From: Numida meleagris
Lineage: Eukaryota > Chordata > Aves > Galliformes > Numididae
DNA length: 64,000 nucleotides
Assembly: GCF_002078875.1 (NCBI RefSeq)
Contig: NC_034414.1
Span: forward strand, 8,665,993-8,729,992
Reading direction: 5' to 3'
This document shows positions 34,730 through 46,759 of the stretch, piece after piece (the stretch's first letter is position 1; the number at the start of each line of letters is the position of its first letter). The position numbers and the translations under genes are program-made. Below the pieces are notes generated by a model that did no database searches, was not told the DNA's origin, and was given only the letters and a program-made list of their open reading frames with translations.

Positions 34730-37700
34730 GAAACACCTGAAGTAGAAGACTGAAAGAGAACCACAGATAAAATCTGAGGCAGAATGCCATAATGCAGCAC
34801 GATTGTGGAAGACACCAAAGAGAAAGACAATTTGAAAAAAAAATTGCAACGTGGAAACAGACAGCACTAAAGAATATTTCCTCTAATTGCTGTTTGGTTG
34901 CAGGTGGAGTCATTTTTCTTCTTTGGTGAATATTCCATTAGCTAGGGGCATTCCTCACTTGTCCTTCAGGGACTGTGTCTACTGTACAACTGGAAAAATA
35001 CCATTAGATTCTAATACATTTCCCACATCCTATTAGGCCTCTAAATCTCTCTTTCTCATATCTCCCAAAAACTACGTTGAGTGCTATACAATAAAAAAAT
35101 GCTCTACCAAATTGCAACATGGTCATTTAGACAAACATGCCTGACAAGCAGCACTACTTCACTTCTGTGATGGACCTGTATCTTTACCCACAGTGAAGTT
35201 TATGCCACTTGCTGATCCTACACACACACTGTGCATACTCAGAGCTCTCTGTCAGGCAGCCTTCATTCACACCACAGGCCACGCAGCCTGAACAGCACAC
35301 GAATAACATGACTTCAGAATTGTTTCCATTAGAAGAAAAAAAAACAGTGATGCACTCTATTGCATACAGTTCATCTTATGCGGCCAACAATGCAAATTTG
35401 CAATCGAAACATTATTCATCTCTAGCAACTGCAGTTTTCAATCCAGCTCTCATCATCATAGACATTAGCATCAGACTGTGCCATTTTGACACGCTCAGCA
35501 CAACTTCCTATGTGATTGCTGTGAGGAGACATGGCACCTGTCAATCTAACTGACAAGATATCCACAGTGTTGAGCATTGCTCTGACAACAGTCCCTTCTA
35601 CAAGGTTTGACAAATAAATGCTCCAGCTTTCCCGTGGTAAACAGTGAGGAATTATGCCATAAGAAGTATATAGGCCAGCAGGAAGTCCATGCCAGAGTGA
35701 TTGTGTTACTTAGTAAGTCTTGAGAAAACAGTGACTCTCTTCTGAGTAGATACATAGTTCTTCACACATTCAAATGTCTTCTCAACGTGCAGAAAGAACC
35801 AGGGGCATCAATGCTTACAGTACTTTCTTATAGTGGCAAAAAAGAATGCACAGCGGCCATGAAAGAGTTAAATGAGATTAACATATGTTGGAACTTTCAT
35901 AAATTAGGACTCAAAGACACACCAGTCAGTGAGAGTCAGTTGCATTTGAGGGTAAAAGGAGTTGCAAAGTTGAGTGAAATAATGTAAAGTCTAAGGTCTG
36001 CTGTCACATACTCTCAAGAATTCCCGGGAAAAGTATTTGGCTGTTTTCCTATCTCCTGTTTCCAGTGCATACTGCAAGATGATAAATGCGTATCCAACTT
36101 AGATGAGTTAACTCCTTTGCTTTCCCTCTGGCACTATTAAGAATGTGCCAGTGGCTACAGTGTGAGGAGAAAGTTGTCTGACAAATTTAAAGTAAATTCA
36201 TGGTCAAACATTAAGCTTCATTCATCTTCTTTTTGTGGTACTTAAGCAAAACAGGGTTCTGTAAAAATCTTTTGGGAGGCATAATAAAAGGCCATGCAAG
36301 CAAAAGCACAGTTGATAAATTATTTATGAAGAAAGAAAAGGGTGAACATTCCCAAATGCCAATGCAAGGAACATCTCTACTAACATATGAGGCATAATAA
36401 AAATAATTTTAAAACAGACAATTAGATAACTGCCATAACATGCACAACAGGGGGAAGATGTGAACTATGACTCACAGAAAGCAAACAATCTAGTGCTCAT
36501 TCAGCCAGTTACCTTAAGAGACAGTATTTTCTCAGTGAGAAAATAGGAGTTTAGGTATCTAATATGATAAGTTTCAGTGGATGAATTCAAGCTTCTTGAG
36601 CAGCAGCCTCAAAACTTATCGCATGAGACAATTGTGCTGTACTAAACAATGAACCATGTACTTCCTTGTCTTTCACCAAAGCAGGAGAGTGATGCTCATT
36701 TGCTAATGCTGTCAACCCACGGTAATCAAGAGACTTGGTTCCTTGTTTTTATTTTAAAATTTTCCTTCATCAGTAAAGCATTTGTTCTATGGGGAGTAGA
36801 CAGAGTAACGACAGAGTAATGTCATAGGCATCTTATTCTTATGAAGTGCGGGTTCCTATCGTCTCAGATGGCATGCTTTATTGAGCACACTAACACCAGT
36901 TTCAGCCACTTCACTCCCATAAAGGATCTAGGCATAGTGTTATGAGGTCATATTAACTCCAGATACAATGAATTGAACTGTTAGAAGTTTTGGCTACATG
37001 GAAATACAAAGTTAGGCTTTAAAGGCTCAGAAGTTACCACAGAAATTGAAACATGGTTGCCATCTTTGAAACTGCTTATGCTCACCAATTATTCAGGATC
37101 TAATTATATGCAGCCTCAGCATCAATTCCTGTCAGCTAATAAAAGATCTCATATTAATAACATTGGCAATGAGCAGTAACAACTGCCTGATTTCTATGAA
37201 TAATGACACATGAATTGAATTATTTCTGACTTTACATATATGCAAAATTATTTTTACTGAACAAATTCCTCGCTGGGTGTGTTTAGGTCTGCATGTTTAG
37301 GAATTATTAAAATTCACTGAACTGTACACAATTAGTCATGGCATTGTATAATTGCATGCCATTTGTCTTACCTACTGTCAGCCATTCTGCTTTTACACAT
37401 ACTAAAATCATTGAATAGGTCAAAAACAAACATAAATCTAAAGCAATGAAAGGGATTTTGTTAAATCTCCAGTACTTTAGGAGTAAAACAAGTTAACTCG
37501 CTTAGGAAAAATCACATCAGTCAGATAATGATCTGGAATTGAGATTAATATGTTGCTGATGTGTTCAAGCTCTGAGGTGTGTTAGTAATGACTACGATCT
37601 CAGATCTGCTTAAACCAGTAGAAAGAATGCCTTCCTCCTTCCAAACCATTTTCAATCTATATTCTCTGTGAAGAGAGAGTAAGTCTCTCTCTTACTGTAA

Positions 37701-39887
37701 AATGAACAATCAAAATCAACAACAAAATAATCCCACAACAATAAGCTATGCAGAAAAATACAGAACAGTCATCTAAGTTTAGCAGTCAGAATTAGCCTGA
37801 CAGAATGTCGTTAATGATTTTGTTAATGAAGCAATAAAACAAAACATTAACAGTGATAGCATGATGCAACCAATAACAGGACTAGAAGTCTTTGCAGTTT
37901 TTCCCTTCCACCTGAGTATCTGTACAAGCAATGTTCAAGCATAACATCTGTAGACTCTTCATATTATTTAAAATTGATGGAGGCTTCCTTCTGAAGGAAC
38001 CTCACAGGGACCTAGTAGAGAATCGGGGACAAGATCACACAAAAAGAATTTACCTCTTTCCTGCTTACGATTCATAACACAGCTACCATGTCAAATGGAC
38101 AATCAGATTTAAAGATTCTTCTGAAGACTAAGTAAATGAATATATACAATTAGTAAAACCATAATTACCAGGGCAGTGTTCCCACTATTGCAATAAGGAG
38201 AGCATGTCTGTGGAATAAACTGTCTGTCTCCCTTCCAGGATAATCAACCACTGAAAATAAAAAATAAAAAAAGAGAAAACCATGAATAATTCAGGATTTG
38301 ACCTGCTTTATGCAAAAAAGAACCCTGCACACAGATTTCAGATGAATCCCTTATTCACTGGAAAACAACTCATTTACTTTCAGAACAGTAAATGGAGAAA
38401 ATAATTCCTGTTTAGGCTACCACATTGTATGTCTATTAGGCATCCTGTTGAACACTCAGTGAAGGATTAACTATAGTGAGAAACTCAGACCCTTATTCCA
38501 GAGGTGTGAATTGCACTATTAAAAAGCTTCATCTACTATTTTGCTTTTTTATTATTAAGAAAGTATTCTTGCATAGGCAAGGTTGACAAAAATTAGGCAG
38601 CAGAATTTATTAAATGATCAACAAGGATAATTAGATCACATTTGAATATCACTTTCTATGATCCCAGTGAGGGAAAAAGAATAGCGCGAAGTTCTTTGGT
38701 CCTTTTGTCCCCGATTCTAGTTTCCTTAAGTAATTTACTCACTTTCAAAGAGCTACCAAAAAGCCAAAGGGAAGAGCATTCCACATGATGTATGATTACC
38801 ACTGTTTTAAATTTGTCCAGAAATAGTTTTACAACATGCAGCAGGGAAAGCTGCGGAGAACTTGCTATCACCTCCGATATCTTGGTGCTTTCACAGCAAT
38901 GACCAAATTGGATCAGGTGTGAAAATTATCTACTCTGCATCCCATCTCATACAGCAGGTCTGGGCAGATACAGAGGCAAGAAAAGGAGCCTGTCCAGTCA
39001 TGATACACTATCTTAACGGACGAATTCTTCATTTCTTATCTCTCAGTAGGATTTTACATTAAAAACAGGCAACAAGTGATGTGCCTTTCCTATCAGACTG
39101 TTACACAACAGGTGGATGCAGTTGTCAATATAAGAGGTTTCAAAACATTTAGTGCCATCAGTTCAGTTCCAAGGAGTTAGCTCTGATCTGACCTTTCAGA
39201 AAGCTTTCCAGGATTTCTTCAGGATTAAGGCACTGCAGTTTAATTTTCTCCTTACAACATCGATTTGACCAGAAATTCAGTTTTTATAAACTTGATTTTG
39301 ACCTGTTTTGCAAATATCTGTTCTCACATGAACATGAAGAGTCATCAAGCATCTGAAGTAGGTTCCCTATTAAAGGATTCTTTATATAAAGGTTGCCTGC
39401 ATCCTGAGACAAAAATCACATATAAATTTAATTTATGGGAGAGCATCAGATAAAGCAATCCTGTTCATGTGTTTTAACACAAGTCTCCAGATGAATAGGA
39501 ATAAAACCCAAAATACATTGATGGGTTTCTTTATTCAGCACAAAGTCGTTCTACTCCGGAATTTGAATCTGCAGGTCCTATCTCAAAGCAAGCACTTCAC
39601 TGGTTGCAAATTGACCACAGTGACTGTTACACAAATAACTAAGTCAGATGAAAGGCAAGTTGTGACAGTAATCAACAGCACTTTTAAAGTTTCTATTTCT
39701 TATTTAATACCAAACAGAGCAAAAACTGTCTTTTGGCTGAGGATAATGTTGCCCGGGAAAAGGTAAAGACTGCTCTCAGGAACTAAAATTAAGGGGCTCT
39801 CATCTATAACAGGGTGCATATTGGTCTCTAAGGTACGGCAAGAGACTGGTAGGAATCTCAATGGGAAACCGTTCCACATTTGTCACG
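34730..39887. other. Unique non-coding DNA
   Basis: I see no gene or transposon. The stretch from about 36.2 to 37.4 kb is free of simple repeats and could hold conserved non-coding elements, but nothing in it can be named. Confidence 0.5.
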
Positions 39888-39916
39888 ATCATAGAATCAC
39901 TAAGTTTGGAATGATG
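39888..39916 (-). repeat. Minimal CR1 3' tip
   Basis: ATCATAGAATCACTAAGTTT then GGAAT matches only the extreme 3' tip of CR1 in reverse. At under 30 bp it is at the limit of recognition. Confidence 0.55.
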
Positions 39917-40026
39917 TAATGCGCAAGGAGAAGTTTTCAACGTAAGAAAGAATCACATAGGGTTCTAGTACGTACATATCAAGTGGCATCTCCTTAAGGC
40001 AAGCATACAATCCATTTGTCAGTACT
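39917..40026. other. Unique spacer
   Basis: Nothing is recognised between the CR1 tip and the regulatory-site cluster. Confidence 0.5.
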
Positions 40027-40070
40027 TTATCTGCATTGCATATTGCTCAGACATTCTGCCATGCAGATAA
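40027..40070. promoter_or_regulatory. Inverted GATA-type sites
   Basis: TTATCTGCAT (40027-40036) and ATGCAGATAA (40061-40070) are perfect inverted 10-mers with a 24-base spacer. Each contains a GATA-factor core (TTATCT / AGATAA). ACAAAG, a SOX-like core, follows directly. The regulatory role is inferred from motifs only. Confidence 0.35.
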
Positions 40071-40117
40071 CAAAGAAATGGTGGCAGCCTCAGAGCTTCC
40101 TGTTGTAAACTGTCTGC

Positions 40118-40138
40118 AGCTGCCCCCTTGTGAGCCAC
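40118..40138 (-). promoter_or_regulatory. CTCF-like binding site
   Basis: On the minus strand the sequence reads GGCTCACAAGGGGGCAGCTG. This matches the CTCF core pattern CAC-n-AGGGGGCAG (the known consensus centres on CCACNAGGGGGCGC) at nearly all strongly fixed positions. It is the best CTCF match I noticed in the window. Occupancy is unknown. Confidence 0.4.
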
Positions 40139-40476
40139 CTGCTACTCGCTGACAAATGCTAATAGCCTCCATCACTTGAGCTAGGGATAAAATAGGACAA
40201 CAGAGAATGAACACAGGGAAAGAGTTCTAGATGGCCCAAAATGCAGAAAAGGAAGTCTTCGAAGAAAAATGAAAAATGTGGGGGTGGGGAAAAATACAAA
40301 CTCTGTGACCTTATTGCTGACATTTTTCCCTGTATATGTTTAGAAGAAAAAGTTATGGAGAGGCACACACTGGGTATTTATTCCTATAAACACATCAGAC
40401 AGTCTCCAGAGCATAAATGGACTGTTACTCCATTCCACCCGTCGAGCAAAACAAAAAGGCCAGCTGCTTATAGATT

Positions 40477-40510
40477 TGACTCACTGAACTCAAAATGCTG
40501 CAGTGAGTCA
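40477..40510. promoter_or_regulatory. Inverted pair of AP-1 sites
   Basis: TGACTCACTG (40477-40486) and CAGTGAGTCA (40501-40510) are perfect inverted 10-mers, each with an AP-1 core (TGACTCA / TGAGTCA), 14 bases apart. The second is preceded by TGCTG, resembling half of a Maf site. They lie about 360 bp from the CTCF-like site. Confidence 0.4.
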
Positions 40511-42622
40511 TATGTTCCCTTTGCTCGCTGTGGGGTTGTCATAGTAATGATTTCTCCCTGTCATTTTTCACTTTACCACAAGACTCCATGGGATCAATTG
40601 CACTTAGCTCAGCATGCGTAAGTATATATATAGTAGGCAAAGGAATGGCATAGCAACTTTTGCTTTTCCCCCACTCGCTCCATTAAAGAGCATCCCGCAG
40701 CAGCCTGTTACAATAGCATTAGAGTTCCTAAAATGTGCAAGGATGTTTCCATAGGCACATCAGCCAATAACCAAGGCCAACTAGAAGACCTGTTTACAGA
40801 GCCATAATCAATTCATATGCACAAGGAAAATAGAATACCTGATTTATACTCAGGTATGCTCTTACAAATTCCAACATTTAAGTGGCTTGCTACTTGCCTT
40901 GGAGCATAAGGTCATAGTTCTCTCATAAGCTCACAGTTTTGTAGGAGGCACGTGAACTTCACAAACCACTGAGCATCGCAGTGGCCAGTACAGCAGCACT
41001 TTCACATGGTTGAGGGCCTTGGAGCAGTTCACTTGGTAACTGAAAGAAAAGTGACGAAGGGTCAAAATACCTTCAAGCACCACATTGTTATTTACCATGA
41101 ACAGCAAAAAGCAGCGTATGGATAAAACCTTGGAGAAGCCACAGCTCAGATATTAGCCGGTTCAGCGGCTTAATGCTCTGGCAGTTAGACTTATCCTGTC
41201 TTAGCTCCCAGAATTCTCATCTTGGAATGCCCAGACCAAAATTACTCATCTGAGAGGATATATCCTTCATGTAATTGGTCTTCAGAAAAAAAGGAACTTT
41301 GGGTATTCTTGCCTGGATCCAGCTTTTAACAAAGGAAATCACTCAACCTGAGCAAATTCTCAGTGATCTTCAGCATATATTTATTCCATGGGTTTCCTCA
41401 CACGAATCTGACTGGGCTTAACATTGATTTGAGTTTCACAAGGCTAGCCTGTGTTTTCTGTTGTTTTCTTTTTTTTCTTTTTACTTACTTAAATTCTTCT
41501 TTTATTTAAATTCAAGCATTTACTATAGAACTCACAGAAGAGCGTCTTGTCTGTCCTTTAAAAAAAAATTCAGTTTTCTCTCACTAGCTATACTTGCTTT
41601 TTACTGAAACAGTTGTGAACTTCATGAAGAAAATGGGTTTATTTAGAAAAACACAAAATCACATATTTCAAGAAAACAAAGGGCCATCTGGGTCATATGC
41701 CCCTAGAGAACAGCATAGTCACTGCTTGGTTGTAATGTGTTTTCATTAACTATTTTTTTTTTTTAATACTCCAAAGATACAGCTTCTCATCAAACCACCC
41801 ATGATAAATTACTCTTTGAGCTATTAACTTGCTGCAGGCCTAGAAACCATTTCTTAGTATCTGCAAACTTTCTCTTCACTTACTATACTACCTGGAAAAT
41901 AATTTAAATGAAGTTCTGTTCATTACTTCCCATAGTTATTGATTGTGAAGTCTATTCTAACCGACTTCAGTACTACACCGGAAGCCACAGCAAGTAGCTT
42001 GCACGTTTCTCACATGACAGTATTTGCGATCTGGAGTTCATGAACCGTGATGTGGTTTGATTAAACGGTCATTACTTTGGCATATGCTTCTCAAAAGTTC
42101 AAGCAGTCCACAGAAACACAGAAATGCATTACTGAGTAAATTCACCCCAAATTTACTAATTTAATTTCATACTACTACTCATTTACTGTCATACTACATT
42201 TCATAATACTACTTTCTATTTTTCCTGTCATCTTCATTTAAAAAAAAAAATAATCTTTCTGTAGCTACCTAACATTTCAGATGATCAAGATTTGAGTCTA
42301 AAGGCAGGATCCAAAGCCAGACATTTTCAGATGCAACTGTTCTGAAAGATTTAGAAGCTGCACACAGGTAATTTACTTCACAGGTAATCTCTCATTTGTG
42401 AGCGGGAATCTACAGTTTCATATTCACCTACAGTCAGCAATTAATCTAGATGCCTTTATATAGATGCCCATATATCAAATTACTATTGCACGGAGAAAAT
42501 AAATCAGGTTTTTTAAATCAATATTTAGAAATAACTATCATTAACAAAATGAAAGCACGGAGAATAGTAATAGAAGTTCCAGAATAAGGACAGAAAAAGC
42601 TTTAGAAACTATAACTGAATCA
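40511..42622. other. Unique AT-rich non-coding DNA
   Basis: No gene is seen. There is a pyrimidine-rich stretch at about 41460-41510. Confidence 0.55.
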
Positions 42623-42864
42623 TGAGGGCTGCTCCAAAGGTAATGCCTCTTATCTTATCATGTCTGCCTTTGCTCCATCCACACTTCCATGTCAGACTCC
42701 ATTTTGTCAGACTGCCCCTCTGCTGCCATCTGTCACACAGCAACAACATGTAATGGAATATTGGCGGGAAGGTTCAGCCTCTACTGCCAACCCAGCAACA
42801 TCCGCCTCCAAAACTGTGGGCCAACATAATGAAATAGGAGGCACTGATTTTGGAAGAGACCTCG
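42623..42864 (-). mobile_element. MITE-like deletion derivative of the mariner
   Basis: This 242-bp element has inverted ends. The left end is TGAGGGCTGCTCCAAAGGTA. The right end, read in reverse, is CGAGGTCTCTTCCAAAATCA. TA follows on the right at 42865-42866; CA, a one-base change, stands on the left. Read on the minus strand, it repeats the leader of the mariner at 23564 (shared words CCGCCAATATTCCATTACAT and GACAGATGGCAGCAGAGGGG) up to the first transposase codons. It then jumps to the opposite terminus. It is therefore a non-autonomous copy that keeps the ends and has lost the transposase. An open frame across it is incidental. Confidence 0.85.
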
Positions 42865-43889
42865 TACAGTGTAATTATAGGCAGCAATTTTTTCTTTCTT
42901 CAGTAATAGGAAGCAAAACCCACATGTATACCAATGCATCGGCCACCTCTAAGAAAATTCACTTAAGAAAGATTCTAGTATCAAGTTCCTTAAGACAAAA
43001 CTGAGAGAGAAGATGGGTGTGTGAGCATTATACTCTTCCCACAGCGGTGGAGCACCGCAGCTGTTTGCAGCGCACCTGAACCTTGGTGTTCCCAACGAAG
43101 AGAAAAAAAACAAGTGTCCTGAGCCATTTCTTCATGTGAGATACCTCTTCACTGTGAATCTCCTATCACAGAGCAAGATGATTTGAACTTCAGTCCTAAG
43201 CATAAACAGGTAGGAAACATCAGTTCCACTCCTAAGACTGGGAACTTCTCAGTGTGAGAAGGAAAACCAATGAACACCAGCACAGATTTTGTTTCCTTCA
43301 TGAGACATGTTTACGGCAGATAACAGTGTCTGAAGCAAGAGGTTTAAATTAGATCCTCATATTTTTGCTTATGAAGGACTTTATCTTTTTAGTCACATAT
43401 TTCAAGCATTACAGTAATATCAGTGCCTGAAAAAATGCACATACTGCATACACGAATGATCTCAGAAAAATTCTTACCAAATTAGGGGGGAAAAAGTCAA
43501 CTCACAAGCGTGCATTTATTCTATGTGAGCATGCCAGTCTCACTGGTTTCTTTAATTGCTTGTATGCATGAGCAACTTTCACCCAGTTTTAGAAATGTAA
43601 CCTACTTCTGTTTAGCCAGCTCCACGGTACGTACTGGAATTAGCATGTTTATAGCCCCCAGTGCAAAGTGTTCCTTCACCACTGACTGAAAATGTAGTAA
43701 AAATTGAATCATTTATTTGTCTTTGTTCCCTACATCGTTCAAATATCACAATTGAAACCTCACAAAACCTGGCACACTATTAAGACTCAGACACAATAAA
43801 TGATGACCCAAAATGTTTTTCAGACAATCCCCTGAAGGTAAGTTTTCCACATAAAGCCCCACAGTCCAAATTTCAGAATTAATTATTTT

Positions 43890-43903
43890 TGTCACTTGTG
43901 ACA
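43890..43903. promoter_or_regulatory. TGTCAC-TT-GTGACA palindrome
   Basis: A perfect 6-bp inverted repeat with a 2-base spacer ends in TGACAGG, which fits a MEIS/TALE-type core (TGACAG). TAATTA-type homeodomain sites lie within 50 bases on both sides. Function is inferred only. Confidence 0.3.
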
Positions 43904-44608
43904 GGCATTATGAATCCAAGTTAATTAAATTAGGAATGACTGTAAACAGAGTAACAGCTCAGAGGAAATGCGTCTTTTTGATAATACTTGCCAGAGATTT
44001 TTGATGCTGAAAGACAGGATCTGGTTAGGGAACAAAGCTAAACTTACCCAGAGGAGGAATTATAATTATATGGTTAATATGATTAAAAGTCTAACTTAGA
44101 ACAGACCCTCCATGAGAAAACTGATTGTTCTAATCGACAATGGTAGTACAACCGGTACTGGTATTTTAATGAGCAGATGGCTACCACTCCCTGAGAAATG
44201 CAGGGACAACATGGAAAGTGTTTACCAGTTTTGATGCTATTAAAACGCTGCAGTTTCTCTTTGAGAAAGGATGCAAATCTCCAAAGTCTACCAGATCAAA
44301 AGCAGAACAATCACACCAAGATACCAATAATAAAGATGTGACCATGCCAATAGATTTGGAAGTCCTTACATAATAAAATCATGATGAGCTAAGACAGTTC
44401 AAATAAACTTTTACAATGATTTCAGAAATTTGTCATTGTCTCAAGCCATGACATGAGCACATAATATATTGTCTTGAACAAACATCTCAAGGTTTGATTC
44501 TTTAAAGCAAATAGGGAATTATTCATAAAACTGAACTAAAACACACTTTATTGAAACTGTTTGTTAGGAAACCATTTCATAGTTTCATCAATCCTCACAG
44601 CAAATGTT

Positions 44609-44671
44609 TATTTTAATTTTAATTAGCATACTTATTAGGTCCCATTAGGTCCTATTTTAATTTAATTAGCA
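44609..44671. repeat. Imperfect direct repeat, period about 43
   Basis: TATTTTAATTTTAATTAGCA (44609-44628) recurs as TATTTTAATTTAATTAGCA (44653-44671). Between them ATTAGGTCC occurs twice. This is a local duplication carrying a TTAATTAGC homeodomain-type core twice. Confidence 0.65.
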
Positions 44672-46717
44672 ACCAGCTCTGATGAGTTTGGAAGTTAGCC
44701 AAGCTCTTCCCAACCACTGTGCTGGAACTTTATCATAAATTATTAAACAGGTCCTCCAACTAAAGTTCGTGGAAACTACATTAACACTTGAGACTACATT
44801 AAAATTGAGACTACATTAGATGCTCTAGATTGATCCAAAACGGTGAAGTATGAAGTGTCATAGAGGTTCAGGACTGCCTGTATGAAATAAGCATCAGGAC
44901 TGTAAGATCCAACCTGCAAAATACCAGGAAACTCCACAACGTGATCAAAGCCTCATGGGATTTACGCATTAAGTCTCAATAGAATTAGCCAGTTACATCC
45001 AGTTATCAAACATTTCCTCACTCTCGTCTGCAAAAATTGTTAGACTATTCCAGTATGCTCAAAAATGGATTGGTCATTTGTATAAAAAAAAAGAAGTCCT
45101 ATAGTTCAGGCCAATGAATTTTGCCACAATATTACTTTCAAACTGTATTAGAAATTACATTAACTAAACGTTTCATATCTTAAGATAGCTAGCAAATTTG
45201 CATTTTTGATCAGTTTTGTTTTAATTAGTGTTAACTTTGGGGCAACCATTGCCTGAGTCCTGAGGGATTATCAGAACCAAGATTTTTAAGGTTTTAATTT
45301 CAGCACGTGGGGGAAAAGAAGAAACAAAGCTATTTTTTCTTTACACAGTTCATTCCTTAGAAAAGCATGTTTGTTAGATTTTCATTTCTGTTTTATACTG
45401 CTCTGTAACATTTCAAGGATTTCCTAAAGTATTTTAGAACCCTTTCTATAGAAAAAGAGAAGAAAATTTCAGTGGAAGATAAACAAAAATCTTCCCTGCT
45501 AAGCTAAATCTTCCATGTTAAGATTTTTATTCTTTTTTTAATGGAATACATATGACGGAGTAGTTTCAGCATACTCCTAGATGATATATCAGTCTCAAAT
45601 AGACCCTGAAACTATCAAAGAATGCTTTCATGCTGGCCTGTTGCAAGGTATTTATATTAATTGATATGTAAAACTCAATACGCAGTACACCAGTGAAAAC
45701 AGATAAGTACATGTAAACCTCTTCTAAGCCTTTCACAGAGTCAGTCACTGGGGATGAAAATAATCAATGCTTGTTCATCTATTTTCTTTCTAGCTGCAGA
45801 AAATTTGAAGCTGCTCATCTCAAGAATGCAGTTATTATGAAGCAGAAAACACATAACTGTCTAGAAAACTGCAGAGAAGTACACTGACTCTGTAAGTTAT
45901 AATGATTCCTGCTCTGCGAACCTGAAAACATCACAATGAAGTTCCATATATCTCTCAAAACAGAAATAGTTCTCCAAAGTTTTCTTCACAGTCAGATCTC
46001 AGGATGATCTATTAATTCCTGACTGCTGTCAAGAAAGAATCTCTCTGATTTGTTGCTGTTTGCTCTTTCAGCAAATATTTTATAACAAGCTGAGACAGCC
46101 CACTGAGCTGGCTTGCTCATTAAAATTTTTAAGTACTGAAGATCAAGTTTCTAGACCTTGAGCTTAAGTGCTCTCAACAGCAGAAGTTAATTATATTGGT
46201 TATGCCTCAGTGAGGAGAAATAAATATGTATAGCACAAAAAGTTTTTAGGATACATCAATATATTTCATTGCTGGCTGTTTGCCACAGAAGCTTCTTTCA
46301 CACCCACTAAGTTTGCCTTCAAAATATGAAATAATCCATTCATATAAATTATAATCCAGATAATATGTTGCTCCATTCAGCCCAGATGTATCCACTCCTC
46401 TCATAAAACAAAGACTTAACCCATGGAATACAATGAAAGGTCCCGTAAAGCCCGGACGAGTCTTCCAGGATTACTGCTGCTGATTCATTAGCACAACGTA
46501 GAGTTTGTTTTGCAGTACCTCTCCATAATAAGTTAATCAAGGCCACTTTATTTACTTGTCTACAAAATAAGAATGAAACCTCATCATGCTGATGATCTCA
46601 TCTTTCAAATCGTCAGTATTGGCAAAATATGAGTACAGTACTGAAACAGCATTAGTAAATGCAGCAACAAGATTCTAGAGGATTGTAAGTTCAATCTAGA
46701 TAGTCATTTGCACTTAT

Positions 46718-46759
46718 AAAATATTAACAATAATATTTTTGTTACAGGTCACATGACCC
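46718..46759. promoter_or_regulatory. AT hairpin next to inverted AGGTCA half-sites
   Basis: AAAATATTA-ACAA-TAATATTTT (46718-46739) is a perfect 9-bp hairpin. Six bases later AGGTCA-CA-TGACCC (46746-46759) forms an inverted pair of nuclear-receptor half-sites with 2-base spacing and one mismatch. The same bases contain GTCACATGAC, an E-box/M-box type site for MITF/TFE or USF factors. Binding is inferred. Confidence 0.35.

Noticed and set aside
42660..43004. 114-codon plus-strand frame
   Set aside because: Most of it runs antisense through the MITE-like mariner derivative; the rest is unique sequence without coding signs.
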